The notes under the pieces: generated by a model
Told to the model about the DNA's origin: nothing
The model's database searches: none
What the model saw: the letters and a program-made list of their open reading frames with translations, nothing else
Source: Streptococcus parasuis
Lineage (GTDB): Bacteria > Bacillota > Bacilli > Lactobacillales > Streptococcaceae
Reading direction: 5' to 3'
DNA: 64,000 nt
NCBI RefSeq assembly: GCF_021654455.1
Contig: NZ_AP024276.1
Span: 682,001 to 746,000, forward strand
Program-made: the position numbers and the translations under genes
Shown: positions 46,701 to 54,175 of the stretch, piece after piece
How the letters are laid out: every line of letters begins with the position of its first letter
Position numbering within the stretch: position 1 is the first letter of the stretch

Positions 46701-47136
46701 GATTTTAGGTTTGAAATATTCGGACTTAAAATATCAGAAAGGGACAGGAGAATATGGTATTACCCAAGAAAAATATGGCCTTATCAAATCTCAAGAAGGT
46801 ATTTCGAATGAATCACAATTCAAATTTAGTTTATATAAAAATGATTTATTACTTATTTGCGATAGTGTAAATAGAGAGCAACAATTATTCCGCTTTCTTT
46901 CTAGAACCAAACCTAATCAAAAACATTATGTAGAATTGAAGCCATTTGATCAGGCTAAGTTTGAAGGAGGTCAAGAATTAATGAGTATTTTTGGAGCAGT
47001 GGATAAAGTAGGTCGATGTATAAAAGGTCTCAATAAACCAAACCTATCAATTTATAAAGTCAGAACAGATATTTTAGGGTTTAAACACTTTATAAAGCAA
47101 GAGGGAGAGCGACCTCAGTTAACATTTAAAAAATAA
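43765..47136 (+). CDS. cas9: CRISPR-associated endonuclease Cas9 (type II-A, compact)
   Basis: This 1123-residue RNA-guided nuclease cuts both strands of matching DNA. RuvC-I is ILGLDIGIASVGVGV (Asp10), then an Arg-rich bridge helix (about 47-70), RuvC-II IVIEMPRD (Glu509), an HNH domain with IDHILPLSLTFDDS (His599) and N..K downstream, and RuvC-III YHHHAVDAL (His736-Asp741). Size and spacing match the S. thermophilus CRISPR1 Cas9 class (1121 residues). All catalytic residues are present, so it should be active. The C-terminal PAM-interacting region cannot be assigned a PAM by eye. tracrRNA follows directly. Confidence 0.97.
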   Translation: MTNGKILGLDIGIASVGVGVIDAQTGEIIHASSRIFPSANAANNAERRTFRGSRRLIRRKKHRIKRLDDLFNDFHINLDGEMSSDNPYVLRVKGLSQKLTVEELYISIKNIMKRRGISYLDDAESDNEAGRSDYAKAIERNRQLLTCKTPGEIQLERLEKYGQLRGNFTIIDEDGQSQQIINVFSTSDYVKEVEKILDCQKMYHKFISDEFCDKLIELLREKRKYYVGPGNEKSRTDYGIYRTDGTTLENLFGILIGKCTFYPDQFRSSRASYTAQEFNFLNDLNNLTVPTETKKLSQEQKEFLVNYAKETSVLGAGKILQQIAKLADCKIEDIRGYRLDNKDKPEIHTFEIYRAMKGLAPLVSIEEMSREQLDTLADILTLNTDFEGIREALQNQLPNVFDEEQVKGLASFRKSKSQLFAKGWHNLSQKIMLELIPELYATSDEQMTILTRLGKFEKSISSRPTSSINVDEIADEIYNPVVAKSIRQTLKIINAAIKKWGEFEQIVIEMPRDRNEDEEKKRIADGQKANAKEKEDSIRRAAELYCGEKKLPGNVYHGHNQLATKIRLWYQQGQRCIYTGLPISIHDLIHNQSQYEIDHILPLSLTFDDSLSNKVLVLATANQEKGQRTPYNYLQSTTTAWSYREFKDYVIKCKGIGKKKREYLTFEEDIDVFEVRSKFIQRNLVDTRYASKVILNSLQDYYRTAGKSTKVSVVRGQFTAQLRHKWGIEKTRDTYHHHAVDALIVAASSQLKLWNKQENPLIFDYTEGRQVDLETGEILELTDDQYKELVYQPPYQGFVNTISSSAFDDEILFSYQVDSKVNRKISDATIYATRKAQLGKDKVEETYVLGKIKDIYTQAGYEMFLKRYNKDKASFLMYNKDSETWEKVIEIVLRDYREYDEKGNEVGNPFERYYKENGYLKKYSRKGNGPAIKSLKYYDNKLGNHINITPTNCRNLVVLQSLYPWRADVYFNLQTGKYEILGLKYSDLKYQKGTGEYGITQEKYGLIKSQEGISNESQFKFSLYKNDLLLICDSVNREQQLFRFLSRTKPNQKHYVELKPFDQAKFEGGQELMSIFGAVDKVGRCIKGLNKPNLSIYKVRTDILGFKHFIKQEGERPQLTFKK

Positions 47137-47148
47137 GTAAGAAAGGGG

Positions 47149-47177
47149 TTGCATTTTTTAAGTAAAAGGTGTAAACT
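47149..47177 (+). promoter_or_regulatory. tracrRNA promoter
   Basis: TTGCAT (47149-47154), a 17-nt spacer and TAAACT (47172-47177). The predicted start is near 47184. Confidence 0.6.
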
Positions 47178-47183
47178 GTAAGT

Positions 47184-47283
47184 GTAAGGGACGCCTTACA
47201 CTGTTACTTAAATCTTGCTGAGCCTACAAAGATAAGGCTTCATGCCGAAATCAAGCACCCCGTTTCGTACGGGGTGCTTTTCG
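47184..47283 (+). ncRNA. tracrRNA
   Basis: The anti-repeat ACTGTTACTTAAATCTTG (47200-47217) is perfectly complementary to 18 nt of the CRISPR repeat. It is followed by the conserved CTACAAAGATAAGGCTTCATGCCGA-type nexus region and ends in the hairpin GCACCCC / GGGGTGC with a T tail (47255-47283). Position between cas9 and cas1, and overall sequence, match S. thermophilus CRISPR1. It pairs with pre-crRNA for RNase III processing and Cas9 loading. A 9-bp hairpin (AGTGTAAGG / CCTTACACT, 47181-47202) overlaps the 5' end. Confidence 0.92.
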
Positions 47284-47302
47284 TTATGCTTAGGAGTTTA
47301 AT

Positions 47303-48217
47303 ATGACTTGGAGAATTGTACATATCCACCAAAGTGAAAAAATGCGCTTAAAACTCGATAACCTAGTTATAAAGAAACAAGGTGAAGAGTTTACTATTCC
47401 ATTGAGTGACATTTCAATCATCGTTGCAGAAGGAGGGGATACGGTTGTCACATTGCGTCTATTAAGTGTATTGAGCAAGTATAATATTGCTTTGATTGTG
47501 TGTGATAGTCATCACTTACCTACAGGTATTTATCATTCACAAAATGGACACTTTAGAGCCTATAAAAAATTACAAGCCCAACTATCGTGGTCGCAGTTGC
47601 AGAAGGATAAGTTGTGGCAAATCATAACTTACTTTAAGATTTCTAATCAGCAAGATACCCTAGCAATGTTCGAAAAAGATTTATCAGCTATTCAATTACT
47701 GTCGGATTATAAAGAACAGATTGAACTGGGAGATAGGACTAACCGAGAGGGTCATGCAGCAAAGGTTTATTTTAATGAACTCTTTGGTAAGCAGTTTGTT
47801 CGACAGACTCAAAAAGAAACTGACGCTGTGAATGCTGGTTTGAATTATGGCTATACCATTTTCAGAGCACAGTTAGCACGAATCGTAGCAGGCTATGGTC
47901 TGAATGCTCTTATAGGAGTTTTTCACAAAAATGAATACAATCAGTTTAATTTAGTAGATGACCTTATGGAGCCTTTTAGACAGATTATTGATGTGTGGGT
48001 TTATTTAAATTTAAGGGAAGCTGATTTTTTAACATATCAGCATCGGTTGGATTTGACAAATCTATTGAATGCAAAAATAAAATATGGAAAAGAAAAATGT
48101 AGTGTCACTGTAGCAATGGATAAGTTTGTTAAGGGATTTATCCGTTGTATCGAAGACAGAGATACCAATCAATTCTTCTGTCCAATTGTTTCAAGTCTAG
48201 AAATGGAGAAATTATGA
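47303..48217 (+). CDS. cas1: CRISPR integrase Cas1
   Basis: This 304-residue type II Cas1 inserts new spacers together with Cas2. The N-terminal MTWRIVHIHQSEKMRL and the motifs LPTGIYHSQNGHFRAY, LNYGYTIFRAQLARIVAGYGL (catalytic Glu in NREGHAAKVYF) and GVFHKNEYNQFNLVDDLMEPFR (catalytic His and Asp region) are typical. It overlaps cas2 by 4 bp. Confidence 0.96.
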   Translation: MTWRIVHIHQSEKMRLKLDNLVIKKQGEEFTIPLSDISIIVAEGGDTVVTLRLLSVLSKYNIALIVCDSHHLPTGIYHSQNGHFRAYKKLQAQLSWSQLQKDKLWQIITYFKISNQQDTLAMFEKDLSAIQLLSDYKEQIELGDRTNREGHAAKVYFNELFGKQFVRQTQKETDAVNAGLNYGYTIFRAQLARIVAGYGLNALIGVFHKNEYNQFNLVDDLMEPFRQIIDVWVYLNLREADFLTYQHRLDLTNLLNAKIKYGKEKCSVTVAMDKFVKGFIRCIEDRDTNQFFCPIVSSLEMEKL

Positions 48218-48537
48218 GGTACGATGCCATGCGCCTACTATGCTTTTTTGATTTACCAATGGAAACAACTCAAGAAAAACGTCAGTATCGTTTGTTTAGA
48301 AAGGAGCTAATAGCAAATGGATTTGAAATGTTACAGTTCTCTGTCTACTATCGCACCTGTCCGAATAGAAGTTTTGCTAGTAAATTTTATAAAAAACTAC
48401 AACAAAGTTATTTACCTGCTGGTAATGTGAGGTTGCTTGCAGTCACAGAGAAACAATTTTCTGAAATGGTTTTAATCGTTGGGGGCAAGACAAGGCAAGA
48501 AGAAACAGTCAGTGATAGGAAGTTGGTAATTATATGA
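48214..48537 (+). CDS. cas2: CRISPR-associated protein Cas2
   Basis: This 107-residue protein has a ferredoxin-like fold; it starts MRYDAMRLLCFFDLPMETTQEKRQYRLFRK, characteristic of type II-A Cas2. It bridges Cas1 dimers in the spacer-integration complex. The start at 48214 is in a GGAG-preceded ATGA overlap with cas1; an upstream in-frame ATG lies inside cas1. It overlaps csn2 by 4 bp. Confidence 0.96.
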   Translation: MRYDAMRLLCFFDLPMETTQEKRQYRLFRKELIANGFEMLQFSVYYRTCPNRSFASKFYKKLQQSYLPAGNVRLLAVTEKQFSEMVLIVGGKTRQEETVSDRKLVII

Positions 48538-49580
48538 ATTGGTCAATTCCTCACCATACATTGAACAATATCCCTATTCATGTTGGACAATTTACGCAAA
48601 TTGTTGGACAAAATGTTGAATTAAAGTATTATATTTGGCAACTTTTGATCTGGTATTTTGGTGGGAAAAAATACAAAGAGGAGGATTTAACACTTTTTCA
48701 CCAAATTGAACTTATTATTTTAAAAGATGATGAGACTATAAATAGAAATGCCTTTCAGATTATTTCAATAGCAGAAATAGGAGATATCGCAGAACAAATT
48801 TTATACAAGAAGGGAACTGTTGGTTTTTCCTATCTTTCCTCTAAAATGCAGAGCCTAGAGGCTATAGAAGAGCTTGAAATGATAAATTATCACTTGCAGA
48901 AAATTGCTCAAAAAGTAAATGCAACTATTTCCTTAACTTATGATGAAATAGAATATGAAGTTGGAAATATTGATTTTATTCCAGAACAAATTATCACTAA
49001 GCAGTTTGTTCCATTTTTTAAATATTCAAGAGATCAAATTGCTTTTGAATTTGTCCCTAATGAAAAGAAATTGTGGTTTCTGTTACAAATGTTAGACTAT
49101 CTATTAGAAGTGCAAGCTAAACCAATCTTGCTTATTTTTAAAAATTTAGATGATTATTTGAAATATGATTCTTTTGTCCGAATAGTACATTATTTAGAAA
49201 TGCTTTGTGATAAGTATCCCTATTTTCATGTTATGTTATTTCCTTCACAGGAGGGGTATCTATACTTAACTGAATCGACTATTGAAACGGTCAATATATA
49301 TTCTGATCAAATAGAGCACTATCCTGATTTTTCCTTCTTGTATCATAGTTATCTGAATTCTTACCCCTCAACGCACCCATTAGATACAAAGGAATTTTTG
49401 GATTCTCTCCGAAAAATTAGTCCGTATTTATTTTCTAATGATGTAAAGAAAGTTGTTAGTTTATCTGATGTAGATTTGATAACTTTGAAAATTATCAATT
49501 CACTTTATAATTATGATGTAAAAATGGAGTATGCCAATAAATCTATTTCAAAATTAGAGGAAAATTACCTTATATCCTAA
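48534..49580 (+). CDS. csn2: CRISPR-associated protein Csn2, long form
   Basis: This 348-residue Csn2 is of the large subtype found with S. thermophilus CRISPR1-like loci; the short form of S. pyogenes is about 220 residues. It begins MNWSIPHHTLNNIPIHVGQFTQIVGQN, as in other Csn2 proteins, with a degenerate P-loop-like region. Csn2 tetramers encircle DNA ends and are needed for spacer acquisition with Cas9, Cas1 and Cas2. Its presence defines the locus as II-A. Confidence 0.93.
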   Translation: MNWSIPHHTLNNIPIHVGQFTQIVGQNVELKYYIWQLLIWYFGGKKYKEEDLTLFHQIELIILKDDETINRNAFQIISIAEIGDIAEQILYKKGTVGFSYLSSKMQSLEAIEELEMINYHLQKIAQKVNATISLTYDEIEYEVGNIDFIPEQIITKQFVPFFKYSRDQIAFEFVPNEKKLWFLLQMLDYLLEVQAKPILLIFKNLDDYLKYDSFVRIVHYLEMLCDKYPYFHVMLFPSQEGYLYLTESTIETVNIYSDQIEHYPDFSFLYHSYLNSYPSTHPLDTKEFLDSLRKISPYLFSNDVKKVVSLSDVDLITLKIINSLYNYDVKMEYANKSISKLEENYLIS

Positions 49581-49582
49581 AT

Positions 49583-49640
49583 TTGACAAGTATTTTAATA
49601 GATATTATAATTAGAAAAGAGAGTATAAAAACAATTTGAG
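49583..49640 (+). promoter_or_regulatory. CRISPR leader with promoter and leader-anchoring site
   Basis: TTGACA (49583-49588), a 17-nt spacer and TATAAT (49606-49611) form a perfect-consensus promoter reading into the array, starting 3 nt after the csn2 stop. The last bases before repeat 1 are ATTTGAG, the leader-anchoring motif that fixes the spacer insertion site in CRISPR1-like II-A loci. Confidence 0.88.
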
Positions 49641-51055
49641 GTTTTTGTACTCTCAAGATTTAAGTAACAGTAAAACAAGAACTCGTAATCTTGTTCAACA
49701 TGATATGTTTTTGTACTCTCAAGATTTAAGTAACAGTAAAACATAAAGGCATTTCAAGAAAACGGTCAGTCTGTTTTTGTACTCTCAAGATTTAAGTAAC
49801 AGTAAAACCTGCAACCAAAGTTGGTGATTCGATGTCTCGTTTTTGTACTCTCAAGATTTAAGTAACAGTAAAACATTGATTGACTGTAGTTTGAAGTATG
49901 AGTGGTTTTTGTACTCTCAAGATTTAAGTAACAGTAAAACATGCCTTTGTAAAAGTCCAACGACCTGCCAGTTTTTGTACTCTCAAGATTTAAGTAACAG
50001 TAAAACCTGCAACCAAAGTTGGTGATTCGATGTCTCGTTTTTGTACTCTCAAGATTTAAGTAACAGTAAAACATTGATTGACTGTAGTTTGAAGTATGAG
50101 TGGTTTTTGTACTCTCAAGATTTAAGTAACAGTAAAACATGCCTTTGTAAAAGTCCAACGACCTGCCAGTTTTTGTACTCTCAAGATTTAAGTAACAGTA
50201 AAACCAAGCAATCAAAACGTAGAGTCCCTTATGGTTTTTGTACTCTCAAGATTTAAGTAACAGTAAAACCTGTCAAAGAAACGACAAGTCTTTATGAGCG
50301 TTTTTGTACTCTCAAGATTTAAGTAACAGTAAAACCGCCAAAGGCAACAACTAAAGCAACAACGCAGTTTTTGTACTCTCAAGATTTAAGTAACAGTAAA
50401 ACATTCCGATGACATTTCCATAAGTAAGTCTAGTTTTTGTACTCTCAAGATTTAAGTAACAGTAAAACTCATCGGTCTGATTGTTTGGACTGTCTACAGT
50501 TTTTGTACTCTCAAGATTTAAGTAACAGTAAAACGGAACAAGTGCAAGCTATCTGTATCAGCATGTTTTTGTACTCTCAAGATTTAAGTAACAGTAAAAC
50601 GTGGGCGTGGTATCGGAAAAACTTTCAGCAGTTTTTGTACTCTCAAGATTTAAGTAACAGTAAAACTTTGATAGCCTCGTACTGTTCCTTTGTAAGTTTT
50701 TGTACTCTCAAGATTTAAGTAACAGTAAAACTTTTAACAGCGATAACAATGCATTAGTGAGGTTTTTGTACTCTCAAGATTTAAGTAACAGTAAAACCTC
50801 CTGATTTTTTCAAGCACGCAACTGGCGGTTTTTGTACTCTCAAGATTTAAGTAACAGTAAAACGAGAGCTCAAAGCTTTTATGGATTGGTGTGGTTTTTG
50901 TACTCTCAAGATTTAAGTAACAGTAAAACTCATTATACTCTCTCTGCTTGATTTAGTCAGTTTTTGTACTCTCAAGATTTAAGTAACAGTAAAACTATTT
51001 TTTTTGCGAATAGAATAAGTGACCAGTTTTTGTACTCTCAAGATTTAAGTAACAG
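49641..51055 (+). CRISPR. type II-A CRISPR array, 22 repeats and 21 spacers
   Basis: The 36-nt repeats begin GTTTTTGTACTCTCAAGATT and end AAGTAACAGTAAAAC; they differ from the S. thermophilus CRISPR1 repeat at two positions. Spacers are 29-31 nt, mostly 30. Repeats 1-21 are identical as far as I can read; repeat 22 (51026-51055) is truncated or degenerate after AAGTAACAG, marking the trailer end. Spacers 3-5 are repeated exactly as spacers 6-8 (49773-49970 and 49971-50168), leaving 18 distinct spacers. Open frames running through the array are artefacts of the repeat. Confidence 0.97.
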
Positions 51056-51134
51056 AAAATTAACAAATTTAATGAATTTTTAGATACATTTTAATATACT
51101 TATTGTAAGAAAAGAGTGATTAGAGGTAGACTGA

Positions 51135-51920
51135 ATGACCAACATTATCCCATTTATACCGCACGATGACTTGCAAAAAGATATTGACCGGCTACGAGTT
51201 GAAATTTCAATGAAATTTCTAGAGCGTGATGATTTAATTTTACAACAATGTCCTGCCATTGAGTCTGCATTCCTTTTACGCTTTGGTGCATTGGAATACA
51301 AGATAATTGATGCAGAATATAAGTGGAGACGATTGAGAAGAAAGTTACAAATTCTTATTGCGGCTAGAAATCGTCAAGAAAACATTGATGAAAAGAAAAT
51401 TGAGGATTTGCTAGACACGGAATTTCAAGCATACAAAGAAAAATTAGAAGAAAAGATTCAGGAAATTAATGCAGCGTTCGATTGGAGTAAACGAGATATT
51501 CTTACTGAAAAAGAAGCAAAACTTCTAAAAACAATGTATCGTAAAATTGTAAAATTACTCCATCCAGACTTGAATCTAAACCTAACAGAAGCCCAGAGAG
51601 AATTGTTTTTCAGAGCTGTTGAAGCTTACGAAGAAGGAAATCTGGTAAAATTGGAATTTATCTACAACATGATAGACAATCTTGATGAGTCAGTCAATGA
51701 TGCAACATCACTTTTACAGGAAAAACAACGTCTTGAGGAAGTTTTGCAATCGCTTAAAGAGTCGATAGAAGTAATCAAAAATTCTTTTCCGTACAAATTT
51801 AAGTTTTTATTGGCTGATGAAGAAGCCTGTTTAGAAAGAGAGGAGCAGTTGAAGACAGAACTGCGAATTCTTGACGAAGAGATAGAACGTTGTCAGAAGG
51901 AGCTTGAGCGGTATGTCTAA
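51135..51920 (+). CDS. coiled-coil protein with an internal J domain
   Basis: This 261-residue protein is of unknown role. Residues about 128-185 look like a J domain, with MYRKIVKLLHPDLNLN carrying the HPD motif (143-145) and helix III-like RELFFRAVEAYEEGNLVKLEFI. It is flanked by Glu/Lys-rich coiled coils (about 55-115 and 190-258). J domains stimulate Hsp70 ATPases, but no dnaK lies nearby. It overlaps the next gene by 8 bp, and a HIRAN-domain gene follows, so the three form one unit directly after the CRISPR array. Confidence 0.75.
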   Translation: MTNIIPFIPHDDLQKDIDRLRVEISMKFLERDDLILQQCPAIESAFLLRFGALEYKIIDAEYKWRRLRRKLQILIAARNRQENIDEKKIEDLLDTEFQAYKEKLEEKIQEINAAFDWSKRDILTEKEAKLLKTMYRKIVKLLHPDLNLNLTEAQRELFFRAVEAYEEGNLVKLEFIYNMIDNLDESVNDATSLLQEKQRLEEVLQSLKESIEVIKNSFPYKFKFLLADEEACLEREEQLKTELRILDEEIERCQKELERYV

Positions 51921-52707
51921 AGGGAATGAAAGGAAATTTTATCAAGTCCTAAATTATTTTTCAAAAAGGGAGAACATTCTAGATTGGGGAGATCACCTCT
52001 ATTCTAATTCTTGTGGATTGCCTATTTTTGAAATAGTGGAAGGAAAAGATTCTCAGGGGATTCCATATATTAAAGTCGAATATTTTTCGGACTTGGATAA
52101 AAGTCAACAGCTAGATCAGGACTATTTTAGCGAAGACTTCGAAACGGAGCAAATCTGTTTAGTGGTTGAAGAAAAAGTGATGTCGAAAAAGTGGTGGCTA
52201 CAAGCTGAAAATTATGTTGGCAATAAAATTTTTGGTTTAATGACTCCGTTAGGAACACTCAAACTAAATCATTTTCAAACAGGTATTCGTCATCCATTTT
52301 CTTGTATAGTTCGTGAGGGTTGTGATGGCAATCCTTTGAATAACCTTTCTTGCCACTTTGAGATAGCTTTAGAAACTAAACTATTAAAAATTGGAGACTG
52401 GTATGAGATTTACCTCGATGAAGTCCAAAGGATAATGTGTGATTGGGGTGAAACGGAGAAAGTACATTATTTTTTGTGGCATTCTAGCAAATGGGTACAA
52501 GGGATGAGTACTATTAAGCCGGAATATATAGCAAAACTGCAGGAATGGTTGCAAATTGAAAAATCACCTAAAAGAGACGGTTTTCGCTTTCGTATTCACA
52601 CTGAAATTCAGGAAGAAAATCATATCTGGTTGCGGTTTTCATGGTTATTATTGGATGGGGTACCCCGACAAGAAGCGACCACTTTTCTATACAATCAATT
52701 AAAATAG
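51913..52707 (+). CDS. protein of unknown family (J-domain/HIRAN cluster)
   Basis: I do not recognise this 264-residue protein. It is soluble and acidic, rich in Trp (KWWLQAE, ILDWGDHLY, FLWHSSKW, WLRFSWLLLDG), with mixed strands and helices and no clear catalytic motif. The start at 51913 is set by AAGGAG at 51897-51902 and overlaps the J-domain gene by 8 bp; the HIRAN gene starts 11 nt after it. Tight packing suggests the products act together. Confidence 0.7.
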   Translation: MSKGNERKFYQVLNYFSKRENILDWGDHLYSNSCGLPIFEIVEGKDSQGIPYIKVEYFSDLDKSQQLDQDYFSEDFETEQICLVVEEKVMSKKWWLQAENYVGNKIFGLMTPLGTLKLNHFQTGIRHPFSCIVREGCDGNPLNNLSCHFEIALETKLLKIGDWYEIYLDEVQRIMCDWGETEKVHYFLWHSSKWVQGMSTIKPEYIAKLQEWLQIEKSPKRDGFRFRIHTEIQEENHIWLRFSWLLLDGVPRQEATTFLYNQLK

Positions 52708-52718
52708 GGTGAGGGAAC

Positions 52719-53120
52719 ATGAACGAACTAACAAATGTAAGTCAACAATCCATTTTAAAAGTAAAATTAGACGGCCAAAATGAACTAGGTAATCTTAAAC
52801 CTTTTCAACGTGATATATTTCTATTTGATACCTTGGTGGCTGGTACTTCACATGTTGAAGGAATTGAGGAGTTAGAACCCTATATTCAGGTAGATGATCG
52901 CTTAGAATTTTTCAGAGATATTCACAATTCATTTGATAAGAATGCGATTGAAATTCGAAATATGGACGGTATAAAAATTGGTTTTGTACCTCAGAAAGAC
53001 AATGTCATATTCTCAAGGTTAATGGATGCAGGAAAATTGTTGTTTGGAAAGGTGACTAATAAGGAGCTACAAGGAAATTGGGTCAAAATTTACATTGGCA
53101 TCTATCTCCAAGACTTATAA
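52719..53120 (+). CDS. HIRAN-domain protein
   Basis: This 133-residue protein is essentially one HIRAN domain (about 36-130): TLVAGTSHVEGIEEL, then VDDRLEFFRDIHNSFDKNAIEIRN and IKIGFVPQKDNVIFSRLMDAG match the pattern of a G-T-x-H start, the N-x-x-D-x-N-A-I core and IGFVP. HIRAN domains bind single-stranded DNA or 3' ends in helicases such as HLTF. Stand-alone bacterial versions are not well characterised. It is the last gene of the trio, with rpiA following 70 nt later. Confidence 0.78.
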   Translation: MNELTNVSQQSILKVKLDGQNELGNLKPFQRDIFLFDTLVAGTSHVEGIEELEPYIQVDDRLEFFRDIHNSFDKNAIEIRNMDGIKIGFVPQKDNVIFSRLMDAGKLLFGKVTNKELQGNWVKIYIGIYLQDL

Positions 53121-53189
53121 TTTCCTTGTACATCCGTGGGTATTTTATGATATACTATATGTAATCGTTTTACTTCAAAGGAGACAAAG

Positions 53190-53861
53190 ATGACAAACCT
53201 AAAAGAGCAGGTTGGTATTAAGGCGGCGGAATTTGTAACGGATGGTATGGTTGTTGGTCTAGGGACTGGTTCTACAGCTTACTATTTTGTGAAAGAAATT
53301 GGCCGTCGGGTTGTGGAGGAGGGGTTACAAATTATTGGTGTAACGACCTCGCATGCTACGGCAGAGCATGCTGCGTCCCTTGGGATTCCACTAAAAAATA
53401 TTGATGAAGTTGAGTATGTAGACTTAACGGTAGATGGGGCTGATGAAGTAGATGGAGCCTTTAATGGAATCAAAGGTGGCGGTGCGGCCTTATTAATGGA
53501 GAAAATTGTTGCGGTTAATAGTAAAGATTGCATCTGGATTGTTGATGAATCCAAAGTAGTTGAAACGCTAGGAGCATTTAAATTGCCAGTAGAAGTGGTT
53601 CAATACGGTTCTGAAAATCTATTTCGCTTGTTCGAATCAAAAGGATATCGCCCAAGTTTCCGAATGAGTGATGGTGAAAAACTTGTAACGGATATGAAAA
53701 ATTATATTATTGACCTCGATTTACATCGGATTGAAGATTCAGTTGCATTGGCGGAAGAATTGGATCGGACAGTCGGAGTTGTTGAACATGGACTCTTTAT
53801 TGGTTTGATTTCCAAGGTAATCGTTGGTACACCTGACGGTCCTCAAATAGTCAAAAAATAA
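53190..53861 (+). CDS. rpiA: ribose-5-phosphate isomerase A
   Basis: This 223-residue pentose phosphate enzyme interconverts ribose-5-phosphate and ribulose-5-phosphate. [12 protein letters not shown], the catalytic DGADEVD and [12 protein letters not shown] and the late VGVVEHGLF motif are present. AAGGAG precedes the ATG. Confidence 0.96.
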   Translation: MTNLKEQVGIKAAEFVTDGMVVGLGTGSTAYYFVKEIGRRVVEEGLQIIGVTTSHATAEHAASLGIPLKNIDEVEYVDLTVDGADEVDGAFNGIKGGGAALLMEKIVAVNSKDCIWIVDESKVVETLGAFKLPVEVVQYGSENLFRLFESKGYRPSFRMSDGEKLVTDMKNYIIDLDLHRIEDSVALAEELDRTVGVVEHGLFIGLISKVIVGTPDGPQIVKK

Positions 53862-53870
53862 ATAAAGTGA

Positions 53871-53906
53871 AAACGCTTCTCAATTACTAACAATGAGAGG
53901 CGTTTT
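53871..53906 (+). terminator. rpiA terminator
   Basis: AAACGCTTCTCATT / AATGAGAGGCGTTT-like inverted repeat with a T tail. Confidence 0.8.
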
Positions 53907-53908
53907 TA

Positions 53909-53917
53909 TGGTATAAT
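53909..53917 (+). promoter_or_regulatory. extended -10 promoter before the structured RNA
   Basis: TGGTATAAT directly after the rpiA terminator; transcription would begin near 53924, at the 5' end of the rod-shaped RNA. Confidence 0.65.
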
Positions 53918-53922
53918 GAAAA

Positions 53923-54155
53923 CACGAACGTTTGAAGTTAAAGAGAATTCATTTCCAATTGTATAGATGTCTTTCGCTATCCATTGCTTGCAAACCCTAT
54001 GAATGAGTATAGATTTTCTAGAATGGAATCTATGCTCTAGGTGTTCGGGAATGAACCGAGCACGAATAAGGCAGCAGATAATGCATTTATTAAAAGATGT
54101 AATTCCAGATATGTTACTGGTACTATGGTTGGAAATTGATTTTCTGTAACTCGTG
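53923..54155 (+). ncRNA. long rod-shaped RNA, candidate 6S RNA or deoB leader
   Basis: The ends pair (CACGA with TCGTG; GTTA with TAAC), then a 17-bp stem with two wobbles and one mismatch forms between 53941-53957 and 54130-54146 (TTTCCAA / TTGGAAA at its inner end). Further in are ATAG/CTAT and CCTA/TAGG, and an 11-bp apical stem 54005-54015 with 54027-54037. A GTGTTCGG / CCGAGCAC hairpin lies on the 3' side. A single long rod of about 230 nt with a bubble and a 3'-side hairpin resembles bacterial 6S RNA, which sequesters RNA polymerase. No terminator separates it from deoB, 20 nt downstream, so a structured leader remains possible. Confidence 0.5.
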
Positions 54156-54175
54156 ATTCAAAGAAGGAGACAATT

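Noticed and set aside
49766..50718. Open frames of 60-149 codons across the CRISPR array on both strands
   Set aside because: They are translations of the repeat (YCYLNLESTKT or LYSQDLSNSKT every 22 residues) with no ribosome site.
49641..51055. Self-targeting spacers against this window
   Set aside because: None noticed by eye, but I could not run an exhaustive match; an exact search of the 18 distinct spacers against the full genome would decide.
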